This document shows, piece by piece, positions 8,822-17,569 of a DNA stretch of 64,000 nt (its first letter is position 1; each line of letters begins with the position of its first letter). The position numbers were made by a program, and so were the translations under genes. The stretch comes from JAAUUJ01 sp964392245. GTDB lineage: Bacteria; Cyanobacteriota; Cyanobacteriia; Thermostichales; Thermostichaceae. The notes beneath the pieces were generated by a model that was not told the origin of the DNA, ran no database searches, and worked only from the letters and a program-made list of their open reading frames with translations. The stretch covers positions 62,001 through 126,000 of the forward strand of contig CAYMOX010000003.1 in assembly GCA_964392245.1 (NCBI GenBank). Reading direction: 5' to 3'.

Positions 8822-10039
8822 TCACAAGAGTTGCTTGACGATGAACCCGACAATGCCACCAGCCAAAACAATCCAGGCCGAGTTGACCTTAAGTCGAAAA
8901 ATTGCGATCGCTGCCAACCCTGCCAACATCAAAGTTACCCAATCCACCAGAGCAGTTTGTCCCAGGGTGAATAGGACGGCAGCCATCAAGCCCAGAGAGG
9001 CTGCATTGACCCCATCCAGAAACGCCCCGAACCATCGGGACCGACGCAGCCCAGGTACCCAGGGGCTAACAATTCCCACCAGCACAAATGCAGGCAGGAA
9101 AATCCCTACAGTGCCTGCGATTGCCCCCACATGACCCGCCAGTAGATAGCCCACGAAGGTTGCTGTTGTAAAAACGGGGCCAGGGGTGAATTGACCGATG
9201 GCGATCGCATCCAGTAATTCCTGAGAGGTGAGCCAGCCCAACTGTTCCACTAAATCCCGCTGCAAAAAAGCCAGCAACACATAGCCGCTGCCGTAAAGGA
9301 CCGAACCGATCTTCAGAAAGAACAGAAACACCTGGATCCAGCTGGGTGAAGCCAGGGTTGTTGCTCCTGCCAGCCCGTTGATTTGGGCCAGCGTTCCTGA
9401 AATAGGGAAGAACAGGGCAGCGGTACCCCCTGAAGGGAGGGCATTGAACAGCATCACCCCCAACCCTGCGATCAACAGCAGCAAAATCTCGTTCACGTTC
9501 AAAAAGTAGGCCACGATAACAGCGATCGCCGCGATCGTGGTGGGAGTATTCTTGATGGCCTTTTTACGCAGCTGGAAGAGGGCCTGCAAGACAATGGCAA
9601 TAATCACGGGTTTGATGCCGTACAGCAGCCATTCCACCTGGGGAACAGTTTGAAAGCGAACGTATAGGACCGCAAGAATCCAGACAATCGTCATGGCAGG
9701 GAGGATGAAACAACTGCCCGCCACAAACAACCCTTTCCAGCCCGCCCGCTCATAACCGATGTGAATCGCCAATTCCGTGGAGTTGGGACCAGGCAAGAGA
9801 TTGGTTACGCCGATCAGGTCCAGCAGCTTTTCCCTTTTCATCCACTGTCGTCGCTTGACCACTTCGTCATCCATCATGGCGATGTGAGCCGCTGGTCCCC
9901 CAAAGGCAATACAGCCTAGCCGAAAAAACACCGCTGCCAGTTCTTGCAAGCGTTGTCGCTCTGCTTCCGGACTCAATTGGGGGGGCGAGTGCTCTTGCTC
10001 TGATGGGCTTAAGGATTCCTCTGATTCCGGAGTTTCCAT
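8822..10039 (-). CDS. chrA: Chromate transporter, CHR family
   Basis: 405 residues, the long two-domain form. The N-terminal half has FGGPAAHIAMM and LLPGPNSTELAIHIGY, hallmarks of CHR proteins; the second half repeats the theme with IGSVLYGSGYVLLAFL and GQFTPGPVFTTATFVGYL. About ten to twelve hydrophobic segments are visible. ChrA exports chromate, probably by proton-coupled exchange, protecting against Cr(VI) and possibly handling sulfate analogues. A PadR regulator lies directly upstream on the same strand, an arrangement consistent with local control. Three HIP1 octamers or overlapping variants occur inside this gene (about 8904, 9199 and 9521). Confidence 0.9.
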   Translation of the reverse strand: METPESEESLSPSEQEHSPPQLSPEAERQRLQELAAVFFRLGCIAFGGPAAHIAMMDDEVVKRRQWMKREKLLDLIGVTNLLPGPNSTELAIHIGYERAGWKGLFVAGSCFILPAMTIVWILAVLYVRFQTVPQVEWLLYGIKPVIIAIVLQALFQLRKKAIKNTPTTIAAIAVIVAYFLNVNEILLLLIAGLGVMLFNALPSGGTAALFFPISGTLAQINGLAGATTLASPSWIQVFLFFLKIGSVLYGSGYVLLAFLQRDLVEQLGWLTSQELLDAIAIGQFTPGPVFTTATFVGYLLAGHVGAIAGTVGIFLPAFVLVGIVSPWVPGLRRSRWFGAFLDGVNAASLGLMAAVLFTLGQTALVDWVTLMLAGLAAIAIFRLKVNSAWIVLAGGIVGFIVKQLL

Positions 10040-10168
10040 GACTTCATTGCTTCAAAAAGGAGAACAAAGCAATAGTATCGCTTTTCGATATCGATCATCT
10101 ATATCCTGTGTGCATCCATTGTTGCCTTGGGCTGAGATCGGGGAATGAATCTCACGCTAAGCCTCCTG

Positions 10169-10477
10169 TCAGGTTTCATCTTCAAACAGCTCGCCAAACA
10201 GTTCTCGAACCTTCTCTTTAGCCTCTTCTAGGGCCGCTTTGCCCTCGTCCGTTGCCCGGTAAAACTTGCGTGACTGTCGCCCTGAACGTTCCTCATAAGA
10301 AGACAAATACCCCTTGCGTTCGAGCCCATGCAGGATCGGATAGAGTGTTCCCGGACTCAGCTTGTAGCCATGACGATCCAGTTCCTCAATGATGCCCAGT
10401 CCAAAAATTGGTTCATGAACGGCATGGTGAAGAATGTGCAGGCGAATTAGACCAGAATAGAGATCACGGTCAGTCAT
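10169..10477 (-). CDS. PadR-family transcriptional regulator
   Basis: 102 residues, the short PadR-s2 form: a winged helix with the family signature from HGYKLSPGTLYPILHGLER to KGYLSS (about 35-60), a basic wing (RSGRQSRKFYRAT) and a C-terminal dimerisation helix (GKAALEEAKEKVRELFGEL). These are usually dimeric repressors of transport or stress genes. It is 129 bp upstream of chrA and co-oriented, so it likely controls chrA and itself. Promoter and operator in 10040-10168 and 10478-10543 are not resolved. Confidence 0.9.
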   Translation of the reverse strand: MTDRDLYSGLIRLHILHHAVHEPIFGLGIIEELDRHGYKLSPGTLYPILHGLERKGYLSSYEERSGRQSRKFYRATDEGKAALEEAKEKVRELFGELFEDET

Positions 10478-10543
10478 GGATCGGTCGAATTAACGCCACA
10501 GACTCTTAGCATAAGGGATCGAGATGATCCGGGTTGCGCCCTT

Positions 10544-12148
10544 TCAGAAGGGTACTGGGGTGGCCTCTGGGGTTGGTGCGACTCCTTCACTGCGACTGGC
10601 GGTGCGTGCCCCTGATTCTAGCGCCCACTGCTTAAGAGCCTGGATCTGATCTCGTGCCAGGGAGGCTAACGGCACCGTTTCTTGCATAACCTGGATCAAA
10701 TCCGCCTGGGTGAACTCCCGCGGTGAAGCTTCGTTGAAGGCCAGGTGCATCGCATCATAAATACAGTGTTCGATCTCCGCCCCACTAAATTCCGGCGCCA
10801 GATTGGCCAGGAGTCCCAGGTCAAACTCGGACACCCGACTGGGCCGCACCCGTTCGAGATGGACACGGATGATCTCCTGTCGTTCCTGGACAGTGGGCAG
10901 ATTGAGAAAGAAGATCTCATCAAAACGTCCCTTGCGCAGCAGTTCTGCGGGCAGTACTCGCACGTTATTCGCCGTGGCCACGATAAACACAGGTTTGGAC
11001 TTCTCCTGCATCCAGGTGATCAAACTGCCAAACACCCGCTTACTGGTGCCAGAATCGCCGGAAAACTCCCCGCTGATCCCTCCAAAGGCCTTGTCAATTT
11101 CATCGATCCAGAGCACGCAGGGGGCCATGGCTTCCGCAATCTGGATCATCTGGCGCACCCGCCCCTCACTTTCTCCGACAATGCCCCCGAATAAGCGACC
11201 CGAGTCCAGCTTCAGCAGAGGCATCCGCCATTCGCGGGCGATCGTCTTGGCCGAAAGGGATTTCCCCGTCCCCTGGATCCCTACCAACAAAATGCCTCGG
11301 GGGTTCGGTAAGCCATAGCGTCTTGCCGCTTCACCAAAGCTGTTGCGCCGCTGACGCACCCAGGTTTTCAGGTTCTCCAGCCCTCCCACATGCTTTAACG
11401 TCTCTGAGGGACTGTAGTACTCCAGGATCTCGGTCTGGCGAATGTATTGTTTTTTTTCCTCCAGCACCAGATCGATATCTGCATCCGTCACCTTCTGGTT
11501 GGCAGCCAGAGCCCGCGCCAGGATCCGTTCAATCCGCCGCCGACTTAAGCCCTGACAGGCTCGTACCAGTTGTTCCCGTCCATTCCCATTCACCTGCAAT
11601 TGCTCGGGCGGCACCGTGGCGGTCAGGATCTGATCAATGGCAGCTATCCCTGGGAGCGGGAAGTCCACCACCACCATTTCCTCCCGCAGTTCTGCCGGGA
11701 CCACCGCCTCATGGCTGAGCAGGATGATCGTTTTGAGGGAGCGGCGACTGTTTCTCACCAGTTTTTTGAGAGAGCGGATCGTGGCGTAGTGATCAGTCCG
11801 CTGGGGATTCTGCAGAATGGGCAGAAAATCCTTGAGAATACAAATCACGGGTTCATCATGGCAGGCCTCGATCCGCCCCAGCGCCGCATTGGCGTTATTT
11901 TTATGCTGGCCGTTATCCTGCCATCCCCCCACCTGATCCCAGATCAGAACACGGCAGGCAGGATGAATATGGCTGGCAATGGCTTCGATCATTTCCTCGG
12001 CAGGGGCCTCTTCGGCACTGACAAGAGAGATGAGGGTATAGCGAGCCTGGATCATGAGTTCAAGCGAGGAAGTAACCTCCTGCGTTGCTCCTTCCCTCCC
12101 ATGATCGGTGTCTGCCATAACCTGCGAATCCATACTCAGCACCAACAC
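10544..12148 (-). CDS. ycf46: AAA+ ATPase, Ycf46-like
   Basis: 534 residues from GTG at 12148; ATGs at 12133 and 12118 are alternative starts. Walker A is GIQGTGKS (290-297), Walker B is CVLWIDEID (344-352), and a sensor/arginine-finger region follows (ATANNVRVLPAELLRKGRFDE). The N-terminal third is the non-catalytic alpha/beta domain typical of Ycf46 (ARYTLISLVSAEE, then LKDFLPILQNP). Ycf46 occurs in cyanobacteria and some plastid genomes. It has been linked to inorganic carbon use or photosynthetic regulation, but its molecular role is not settled. The gene stands alone between two other leftward units. Confidence 0.85.
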   Translation of the reverse strand: MLVLSMDSQVMADTDHGREGATQEVTSSLELMIQARYTLISLVSAEEAPAEEMIEAIASHIHPACRVLIWDQVGGWQDNGQHKNNANAALGRIEACHDEPVICILKDFLPILQNPQRTDHYATIRSLKKLVRNSRRSLKTIILLSHEAVVPAELREEMVVVDFPLPGIAAIDQILTATVPPEQLQVNGNGREQLVRACQGLSRRRIERILARALAANQKVTDADIDLVLEEKKQYIRQTEILEYYSPSETLKHVGGLENLKTWVRQRRNSFGEAARRYGLPNPRGILLVGIQGTGKSLSAKTIAREWRMPLLKLDSGRLFGGIVGESEGRVRQMIQIAEAMAPCVLWIDEIDKAFGGISGEFSGDSGTSKRVFGSLITWMQEKSKPVFIVATANNVRVLPAELLRKGRFDEIFFLNLPTVQERQEIIRVHLERVRPSRVSEFDLGLLANLAPEFSGAEIEHCIYDAMHLAFNEASPREFTQADLIQVMQETVPLASLARDQIQALKQWALESGARTASRSEGVAPTPEATPVPF

Positions 12149-12174
12149 TGTAACGCGTGCAAACGGGTGGTGCG

Positions 12175-12222
12175 GCGCAGCTCTCGACCTGCGTAGCCCG
12201 TGGCGTAGGACATCGTAGACGA
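12175..12222. repeat. Possible short interspersed cyanobacterial repeat
   Basis: The segment contains CTGCGTAGCCCGTGGCGTAG followed by GACATCG. Its reverse complement resembles the CGATGCCTACGG / GGGCTACGC type of short interspersed repeat common in filamentous cyanobacteria. It lies upstream of the Ycf46-like gene. I saw no second copy in this window, so the call rests on resemblance only. Confidence 0.3.
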
Positions 12223-12248
12223 ATGGATCACCTTAAGTTTGATCCTAT

Positions 12249-13052
12249 CTATCCAATTGCTGTATCAGGGAAAGGATGTTGATGAGGACCCCGAAATAGG
12301 GAATGGGGCTTTTCCAGTGCATGGGCTTCCATCAGATCCTGATCCCCCATCACTTCAGCACAGGATCCATCCGCCACAATCTGGCCCCCGTCCATTAAGA
12401 TCACCCGTTGGCACACCTCTAGAATAAATTCCAGATCATGGGAGGCAATCAACAAGGTCTGCTCGGACTGCCTCAGGAACTCGATCAAGCGTCGTCGTGC
12501 CCGCATATCCAGGTTGGCAGAGGGTTCATCGTAGATCATGATCTGGGGCTGCATGGCCAAGACCCCGGCGATTGCCACCATCCGCTTTTGACCGCCAGAC
12601 AGGTGATGGGGAGGCCGATCCGCCAGAGCTTCCGTGCCTGTTAATCTCAATGCTTGCTGCACTCGGTCACGGATCACCTCAGGAGGCAGTCCCATATTTT
12701 CTGGACCGAAAGCCACATCCTCCCAGACGGTGGTCGAGAATAACTGATCATTGGGGTTTTGAAACACCAGACCCACCTCTGAGCGCAACTGTCCTGGGAT
12801 CACGGGATCTCCAAAAATGCGCACTTCTCCCCCCGACGGCTTGAGAACTCCACAAATACTGAGGAAACAGGTGGTTTTGCCAGCCCCATTGGGACCAATG
12901 ACGCCCACACGCTCTCCAGATCCCACCTGCAAATCAAGATCGCAAAGAATGTCGCGGCAGTCCGGATAGGAGAAACATAGATCCTTGATTTGAATGGCCT
13001 GATCAGGGGAGAGAGAGGTAGAGAAGGCATTCACCGCAGATGTGGCAGTCAT
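12249..13052 (-). CDS. cbiO: Cobalt/nickel ECF transporter ATP-binding subunit CbiO
   Basis: 267 residues with a complete ABC ATPase: Walker A GPNGAGKTT (53-61), Q-loop near GLVFQNP, signature LSGGQ (151-155), Walker B IMIYDEP (171-177) and the switch His in IASHDLEF. FQNPNDQLF is characteristic of ECF-type ATPases. With CbiQ and CbiM encoded just upstream it forms the energising module of a group I ECF importer for Co2+ or Ni2+. Six bases separate it from cbiQ. Only one ATPase gene is present, so it should act as a homodimer. Confidence 0.93.
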   Translation of the reverse strand: MTATSAVNAFSTSLSPDQAIQIKDLCFSYPDCRDILCDLDLQVGSGERVGVIGPNGAGKTTCFLSICGVLKPSGGEVRIFGDPVIPGQLRSEVGLVFQNPNDQLFSTTVWEDVAFGPENMGLPPEVIRDRVQQALRLTGTEALADRPPHHLSGGQKRMVAIAGVLAMQPQIMIYDEPSANLDMRARRRLIEFLRQSEQTLLIASHDLEFILEVCQRVILMDGGQIVADGSCAEVMGDQDLMEAHALEKPHSLFRGPHQHPFPDTAIG

Positions 13053-13058
13053 GAATAT

Positions 13059-13862
13059 TCAAATCCCAAAGTGCAAGGCCAGCTGAACCAGGATAAACCC
13101 AGCGGCAACAGTTAACACGGCCATCAGATAAACGGTATCCTCTCCCAGCAAGGCTGACCTGTCATTGGGCGTAGCCTCAAGTAAGGGGGAGCGACCGTAC
13201 CCTCTGAGTCTCATGGCTTGATAGACCCGTTCCGACTGTTCGTAGCTCCGGATCAACAACGTTCCCACCAGCGACGCATATCGGGACCAGTGGGTCCAGG
13301 AGAAACCCCGCCGCTTCCGCTCCGATGGAAAGCCCCGCAATTGCATGGCCCGTTGCATGGTGTGCAGATCCTGACCGATGTCATGTAAGTAACGATAGGT
13401 GAGCAACATCATATCCGACAGGGTTGCGGGCAATCCCAGAGAGCGAAGGGCTTTAACCATGGACAGGAAAGGCGTGGTTCCCAGCAGGATCAAGCTGAGG
13501 GTCAGGATACAGAGAAACCGACAGGAGATCAGCAGCGCCGCCATACACCCCTCCCGCTTCAGGCTCAGGAGTCCCCATTCCCAGATCACAGTCTCTCCAG
13601 AAAGGAAGGGGAGTAAAAAGATCACCATTACCAGAAACACGCCTGGATACCGTACCCGGGACAACCAGTAATGCAGGGGCAACTGGGAAAGGGCATAAAA
13701 ACTGGTGGTGACCAGGATCATCCAGGGCAGTAGCATCCAGGACTCCACCATGGCAAAAGCAAAGATCAGGGCTAACAATCCCACCAGCTTGGGCCGAGGA
13801 TCCCACCGGTGCAGGGGAGAATTGAGTCCTATATACTGATCAATTGCCAGTTTGATGCTCAT
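13059..13862 (-). CDS. cbiQ: Cobalt/nickel ECF transporter transmembrane subunit CbiQ
   Basis: 267 residues with five or six hydrophobic segments and the cytoplasmic coupling helices typical of the T component: AMQLRGFPS and AMRLRGYGRS, each carrying the A-x-x-x-RG signature that docks on the ATPase. It transmits ATP hydrolysis by CbiO to the substrate-binding CbiM. The gene follows cbiM with a 5-bp gap. Cobalt versus nickel cannot be decided from this subunit. Confidence 0.92.
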   Translation of the reverse strand: MSIKLAIDQYIGLNSPLHRWDPRPKLVGLLALIFAFAMVESWMLLPWMILVTTSFYALSQLPLHYWLSRVRYPGVFLVMVIFLLPFLSGETVIWEWGLLSLKREGCMAALLISCRFLCILTLSLILLGTTPFLSMVKALRSLGLPATLSDMMLLTYRYLHDIGQDLHTMQRAMQLRGFPSERKRRGFSWTHWSRYASLVGTLLIRSYEQSERVYQAMRLRGYGRSPLLEATPNDRSALLGEDTVYLMAVLTVAAGFILVQLALHFGI

Positions 13863-13867
13863 GGCCG

Positions 13868-14518
13868 TTATCCCCCCAGAGGTAACAACTCGGGCTTGAT
13901 CCGGTGCAGAAACAGGACCACCAGACTGGTAAATACCCCTTCCAGAATGATGATGGGAACATGGGCAATGATCAGGGTCCAGAGAGCCACTTGCTCTGAG
14001 TCTGATTCCAATCCTGAGGGAATGGTGGTTAGCACAACCCCATAAAAAATCAGGACCGCCAACCCCAACCCCAGCGATCCCCCCAGAAAGGCGCTGATTC
14101 CCATTGCCTGGCGTTCCGAGAACCAGTGGCCCAGAGGAGTGTTGAGACGAAAGATCTGATAAGCCAGTAGGGCGGGTAACCCCATCATGGCGGCATTGAT
14201 CCCCAGCGTTGATAAGCCCCCATGTCCAAACACCACCGCCTGGAAAAATAAGCCAATCAAGATGGCCGGAAAGGCGTAATAGCCCAGGATCACCCCTAGC
14301 AGGCCGTTGAGCACCAGGTGAACGCTGGCTGGAGGAATCGGAATGTAAATGGAGGAGGCAACAAAAAAGGCAGCCGTCAGCAGAGAGGCTTTGGGGATCC
14401 CCTGAGTGGGATCCGGCTGCTGATGAATCTGATGCAGGGAAAACCAGGTGGCCAACCCTGTGCAGGCATAGCCTCCGATCCAGATGGGGGCAGGCAGAAA
14501 ACCGTCAGCAATATGCAT
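13868..14518 (-). CDS. cbiM: Cobalt/nickel ECF transporter substrate-binding subunit CbiM
   Basis: 216 residues from ATG at 14518, chosen because CbiM/NikM proteins begin MHIADGFLP: the first residues and His2 form part of the metal site, so the longer frame to 14566 is wrong. The second conserved His is in PPASVHLVLNGLLG, followed by several transmembrane helices. It binds Co2+ or Ni2+ in the membrane and delivers it inward with CbiQ/CbiO. No cbiN gene is visible; the upstream secreted or membrane protein may substitute for it. Confidence 0.93.
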   Translation of the reverse strand: MHIADGFLPAPIWIGGYACTGLATWFSLHQIHQQPDPTQGIPKASLLTAAFFVASSIYIPIPPASVHLVLNGLLGVILGYYAFPAILIGLFFQAVVFGHGGLSTLGINAAMMGLPALLAYQIFRLNTPLGHWFSERQAMGISAFLGGSLGLGLAVLIFYGVVLTTIPSGLESDSEQVALWTLIIAHVPIIILEGVFTSLVVLFLHRIKPELLPLGG

Positions 14519-14525
14519 GTTGACC

Positions 14526-15029
14526 CTACTTTTTCTGACGTGAGAAGAAGAGGGCTGTCCCCACACACCCCCAGAGGACTGAAGCGACCATCAAGCCCTT
14601 TTGCAGCCCGGTCCCCTCTTCCGATCCCGAGGAAGAAGCAAGGGTTGGCGGGATCAGCGCCTCCGGATCCTGACCAGGAACCACCTCCGCCACCGGAATG
14701 GCCACAATATCCCCATGCCCCGCCTGCCGCACCTGCACTTCCCAATTCCCAGGTTGAGCGGGATCGGGGGCAAAAATAAAGCGTCCTTGGTCATCCGTGA
14801 CTCCCCGCTGCCAGGCATTCGCCGGATCGGAGGGGCTGTAGACGGTGACCTGGGCAGCCGCCATCGGATCGCCGTTGTCATAGCGGGCCGTCAACTGAAT
14901 CGCTTGGGTCGTTTCATAGTCAATGTGGGCCCCGTGCGCCCAGGCGGTGGTGGCCATCAGCACAGGGGTCAGGAAGGATGCAATCAACCCAGATCTAACC
15001 TCAGTTGCTCGAAAGAATCGTATGTTCAC
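14526..15029 (-). CDS. Membrane-anchored accessory protein of the Co/Ni ECF transporter (CbiL/NikL-like)
   Basis: 167 residues: an N-terminal signal segment ending TTAWAHG, a small beta-sandwich (about 40-110; IQLTARYDNGDPMAAAQVTV and DDQGRFIFAPD) like carboxypeptidase-regulatory or DUF4198-type domains, a linker, and a C-terminal hydrophobic helix (LMVASVLWGCVGTALFF) followed by KK. The mature N-terminus begins near HGAHIDYE, offering His ligands for a metal. In nickel/cobalt ECF systems lacking CbiN, proteins of this shape are encoded before the M subunit. It is 7 bp upstream of cbiM and overlaps the preceding gene by 29 bp. Confidence 0.7.
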   Translation of the reverse strand: MNIRFFRATEVRSGLIASFLTPVLMATTAWAHGAHIDYETTQAIQLTARYDNGDPMAAAQVTVYSPSDPANAWQRGVTDDQGRFIFAPDPAQPGNWEVQVRQAGHGDIVAIPVAEVVPGQDPEALIPPTLASSSGSEEGTGLQKGLMVASVLWGCVGTALFFSRQKK

Positions 15030-15843
15030 AGTGTCCTTCCCCCACGTGGCCGAGATTGTCGAGTGTGCTGATCAGGGTAGCAAAGTCCTCAGCAGCAAGT
15101 TGCTCCTCCAGCGTGGATTGATCGGCATTGAGGGTGCCACCCTCCGCCAGAGCCGCCAGGGGTGCAAATCCTAAAGCACCTGTGTTGATGGGATCCTCCG
15201 GTGGAGCTTCCCCATCCCCAAAAATGTGATCGAAGTGGAAGGTGGCTTCAATTTCCGCCTTTTCGCCAGCGCTGAGAATCCCCTTGCGCTCATCCCCGAC
15301 AAAATCGCCACAGGTGTAGGTGTACTCGCGATCAAACTGGAGATTGAAGTCAATGGTGGTATCCCCCTGCGTGGCTTTGCCCACCAGCACCAGGGTTTGT
15401 CCGGATGCAGGACCCTCGGCAGCCTGGCGCATTGTCCAGCTGAGGGCGTTATATCGTCCAGCGGTCGCAGGCAATTCTCCCACCAGAATCGGATCCGCAG
15501 TTTCATCTCCAGCCGCCAGATCCACAACAGTTGCATCGGCAAACCGGGCTTCGGCAGTGGCAGTCAGAGCGGACCCAGATTCAGGATCAAAGGGAGGATC
15601 AGTCTGATAAGCCGTCAACTCTGCCAGGGAGACATAAAGATGATCAAAGCTGATCTCCCAGCCATCTTTGGAGGTGAACCCCTGCCGGACAAAATCTTCT
15701 CCATTGGCCCGGAATTGTAGGGTTCCTTCCTCAGCAGCCAATGCGGGGGCAATGGTAGTTGCCAGGATCAGGAATATCCCTAGAGACGCTGGGGTACAAA
15801 CTTGGAGTTGGCACATAGGATCATGTCTCGCAATCAGAGTCAA
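15001..15843 (-). CDS. Secreted protein of unknown function in the Co/Ni transport operon
   Basis: 280 residues with a signal peptide (hydrophobic stretch SLGIFLILATTIAPALAAEE, cleavage likely ALA|AEE; a later ATG at 15813 is also possible as start). The mature part is acidic with beta-rich segments, two striking motifs, FHFDHIFGD (about 207-215) and LGHVGEGHCEH (about 265-275), and two Cys. His/Asp clustering suggests metal binding. It is first in the cbiMQO operon, so I infer a periplasmic cobalt or nickel capture protein. I recall similar proteins beside cbiM in other cyanobacteria but know of no assigned function. Confidence 0.65.
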   Translation of the reverse strand: MTLIARHDPMCQLQVCTPASLGIFLILATTIAPALAAEEGTLQFRANGEDFVRQGFTSKDGWEISFDHLYVSLAELTAYQTDPPFDPESGSALTATAEARFADATVVDLAAGDETADPILVGELPATAGRYNALSWTMRQAAEGPASGQTLVLVGKATQGDTTIDFNLQFDREYTYTCGDFVGDERKGILSAGEKAEIEATFHFDHIFGDGEAPPEDPINTGALGFAPLAALAEGGTLNADQSTLEEQLAAEDFATLISTLDNLGHVGEGHCEHTILSSN

Positions 15844-16041
15844 GTATCGACAGCAGAAAAGCTGTACATATCCAGAGAATCATCCTGACATGGCTAAGAC
15901 AATCCCCTCTAGGGGCATCTTCCAGGGGAATTAGGGATGATTGACAGATAGTTTTAAGATTTGTGTCTAAGCCCCCCTTGGCTATGGACCCACAGCCCCT
16001 TGTTTGAGCTTCAGCTTTTCAAGTTGAATGATTTTTTAAAC
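15844..16041. promoter_or_regulatory. Upstream region of the Co/Ni transport operon
   Basis: 198 bp between the glcF stop (right) and the start of the leftward transporter operon. It must contain the operon promoter. I looked for a cobalamin riboswitch B12 box and did not find one, and no clear NikR-like palindrome is visible. CCCCTCTAGGGGC (15904-15916) is a compact palindrome (CCCCT-CT-AGGGG) that could be an operator or hairpin. Confidence 0.35.
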
Positions 16042-17376
16042 TTACGCTTGATGAATGGAACGATCAAGCAACTCCATGGGATGCAGCAGGGGATAGTCAG
16101 TTAATCCTTGCAACTCCAGATGCTTCTGGATCTGGACGCGGCAGCCAATATTGGAAGAGATGATCATGTCCGCCTTTGTATTCAGCAGATTCTTAACCTT
16201 CTGGTGTCCTAACTCTTCTGCGATCTCGGGTTGCAGCAGGTTATAAACGCCAGAGCTACCGCAGCAAAGGGCAGCATCCACAGGCTCTTTTAAAATTACT
16301 CCTGGGATCTGTCTGAGCAGTTGTCGGGGCTGTAAACTGATCCGCTGGCCGTGCAACATGTGACAGGCATCCTGATACACCAACGTTAAAGAGCCTTTTT
16401 TGAGGGGATGCAGGGGAGTGGTTAGCCCCACCTCCACCAGAAACTCCTGCACATCCTTGACCTTGGCGGCAAATTGTTTCGCTTTCTGGGCATAGTCAGG
16501 ATCCTCTGCCAGTAGTCGTCCATATTCTTTGAGGGTGTGGCCACAGCCTGAGGCATTGATCAAAACAGCATCCACATCCGCTTCTAGAAAACAATCGATC
16601 ATTCGTCGGGCAAGAGCTTGGGCCTGTGCTTCCACCCCCTGATGATGGGGTAGGGCCCCACAGCACCCTTGATCCGGTGGGATCACCACCTCGCAGCCAT
16701 TGGCCGTCAGCACTCTGACCGTGGCTTCATTCACCTGAGGGGCAAATAGCCGCTGAACACAGCCCAGGATGACCCCAACGCGATATCGCTTTTCCCCCTG
16801 GGCTGGAATGACGACCGGAAAAAGGGGAGGCTGAAGTTGCTGCCAGTCCAGGGAAGGAAAGATTGACTCCATGGCTCCCAGGGAAGGGTTGAGCCGGTAG
16901 AGCCAGCCACTGCGTCTGATCAGGGATTGGATCCCTAACTTTTGCGCCAGCACCACCGGATAGAGTAACGGTCTTAACCGCTCTGGATAGGGAAACAGCG
17001 CAAAGATCAGACCCCGGATCAGTTTTTCCTGCCAGGATCGGGGATGCTGCCGCTGCACTTGGCCGCGAGTAGCTTCGATCAACTTGTCGTACTGCACCCC
17101 AGACGGACAGGCGGTAACACAGGCCAGGCAGCCCAGACAGGAATCAAAGTGGCTCACCGTGGTGGGGTTAAAGGGGATCTCGCCGGAGTTAATGGCATCC
17201 ATTTGATAGATCCGGCCTCTGGGGGAGTCCATCTCTTTCCCCAGAACACGGTAGCTCGGACAGGTGGCGAGACAGAATCCACAGTGAACACAGGCATCAA
17301 TCAGGGCGGGATCCGGAGGATGGTGGGCATCGAACCCCGATCCAATATGCGTGGGCGAGTTGGTAGGTGTGCTCAT
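16042..17376 (-). CDS. glcF: Glycolate oxidase iron-sulfur subunit
   Basis: 444 residues from ATG at 17376; the frame upstream to 17484 lacks similarity. Two [4Fe-4S] motifs, CVHCGFCLATCP (29-40) and CLGCLACVTACP (80-91), precede two CCG-type domains (CCGALPHHQG, CCGSSGVYN) as in GlcF and heterodisulfide-reductase-like subunits. With GlcD/GlcE it would pass electrons from glycolate to the membrane quinone pool, part of photorespiratory 2-phosphoglycolate salvage. GlcD and GlcE are not in this window. The gene is divergent from the PhoD-like gene. Confidence 0.9.
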   Translation of the reverse strand: MSTPTNSPTHIGSGFDAHHPPDPALIDACVHCGFCLATCPSYRVLGKEMDSPRGRIYQMDAINSGEIPFNPTTVSHFDSCLGCLACVTACPSGVQYDKLIEATRGQVQRQHPRSWQEKLIRGLIFALFPYPERLRPLLYPVVLAQKLGIQSLIRRSGWLYRLNPSLGAMESIFPSLDWQQLQPPLFPVVIPAQGEKRYRVGVILGCVQRLFAPQVNEATVRVLTANGCEVVIPPDQGCCGALPHHQGVEAQAQALARRMIDCFLEADVDAVLINASGCGHTLKEYGRLLAEDPDYAQKAKQFAAKVKDVQEFLVEVGLTTPLHPLKKGSLTLVYQDACHMLHGQRISLQPRQLLRQIPGVILKEPVDAALCCGSSGVYNLLQPEIAEELGHQKVKNLLNTKADMIISSNIGCRVQIQKHLELQGLTDYPLLHPMELLDRSIHQA

Positions 17377-17569
17377 GATCGGACCCTGGCAAAGGAGGCA
17401 ATGGCAAAGTTGACAGATTCTTCCTTGCATCCTAGAAGCAAAAGTTCTCAGCAGGAAGAAACGGAACGGCGAAATCTTAAACAAAGGCTAACCCTTCCAT
17501 TGACTAGCCAAAACCCCAACTGTGGTCAAAAGGTGCTTACATATTGAAGTCTTGCTGCTCCACCTGTGT

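Noticed and set aside
10745..11318. Two overlapping frames (149 and 171 codons) antisense to the Ycf46-like gene
   Set aside because: They mirror the AAA+ domain codons and show no recognisable domain.
15844..16041. Cobalamin riboswitch upstream of the Co/Ni operon
   Set aside because: No B12-box-like sequence was found on the minus strand, and the region is short for the aptamer.
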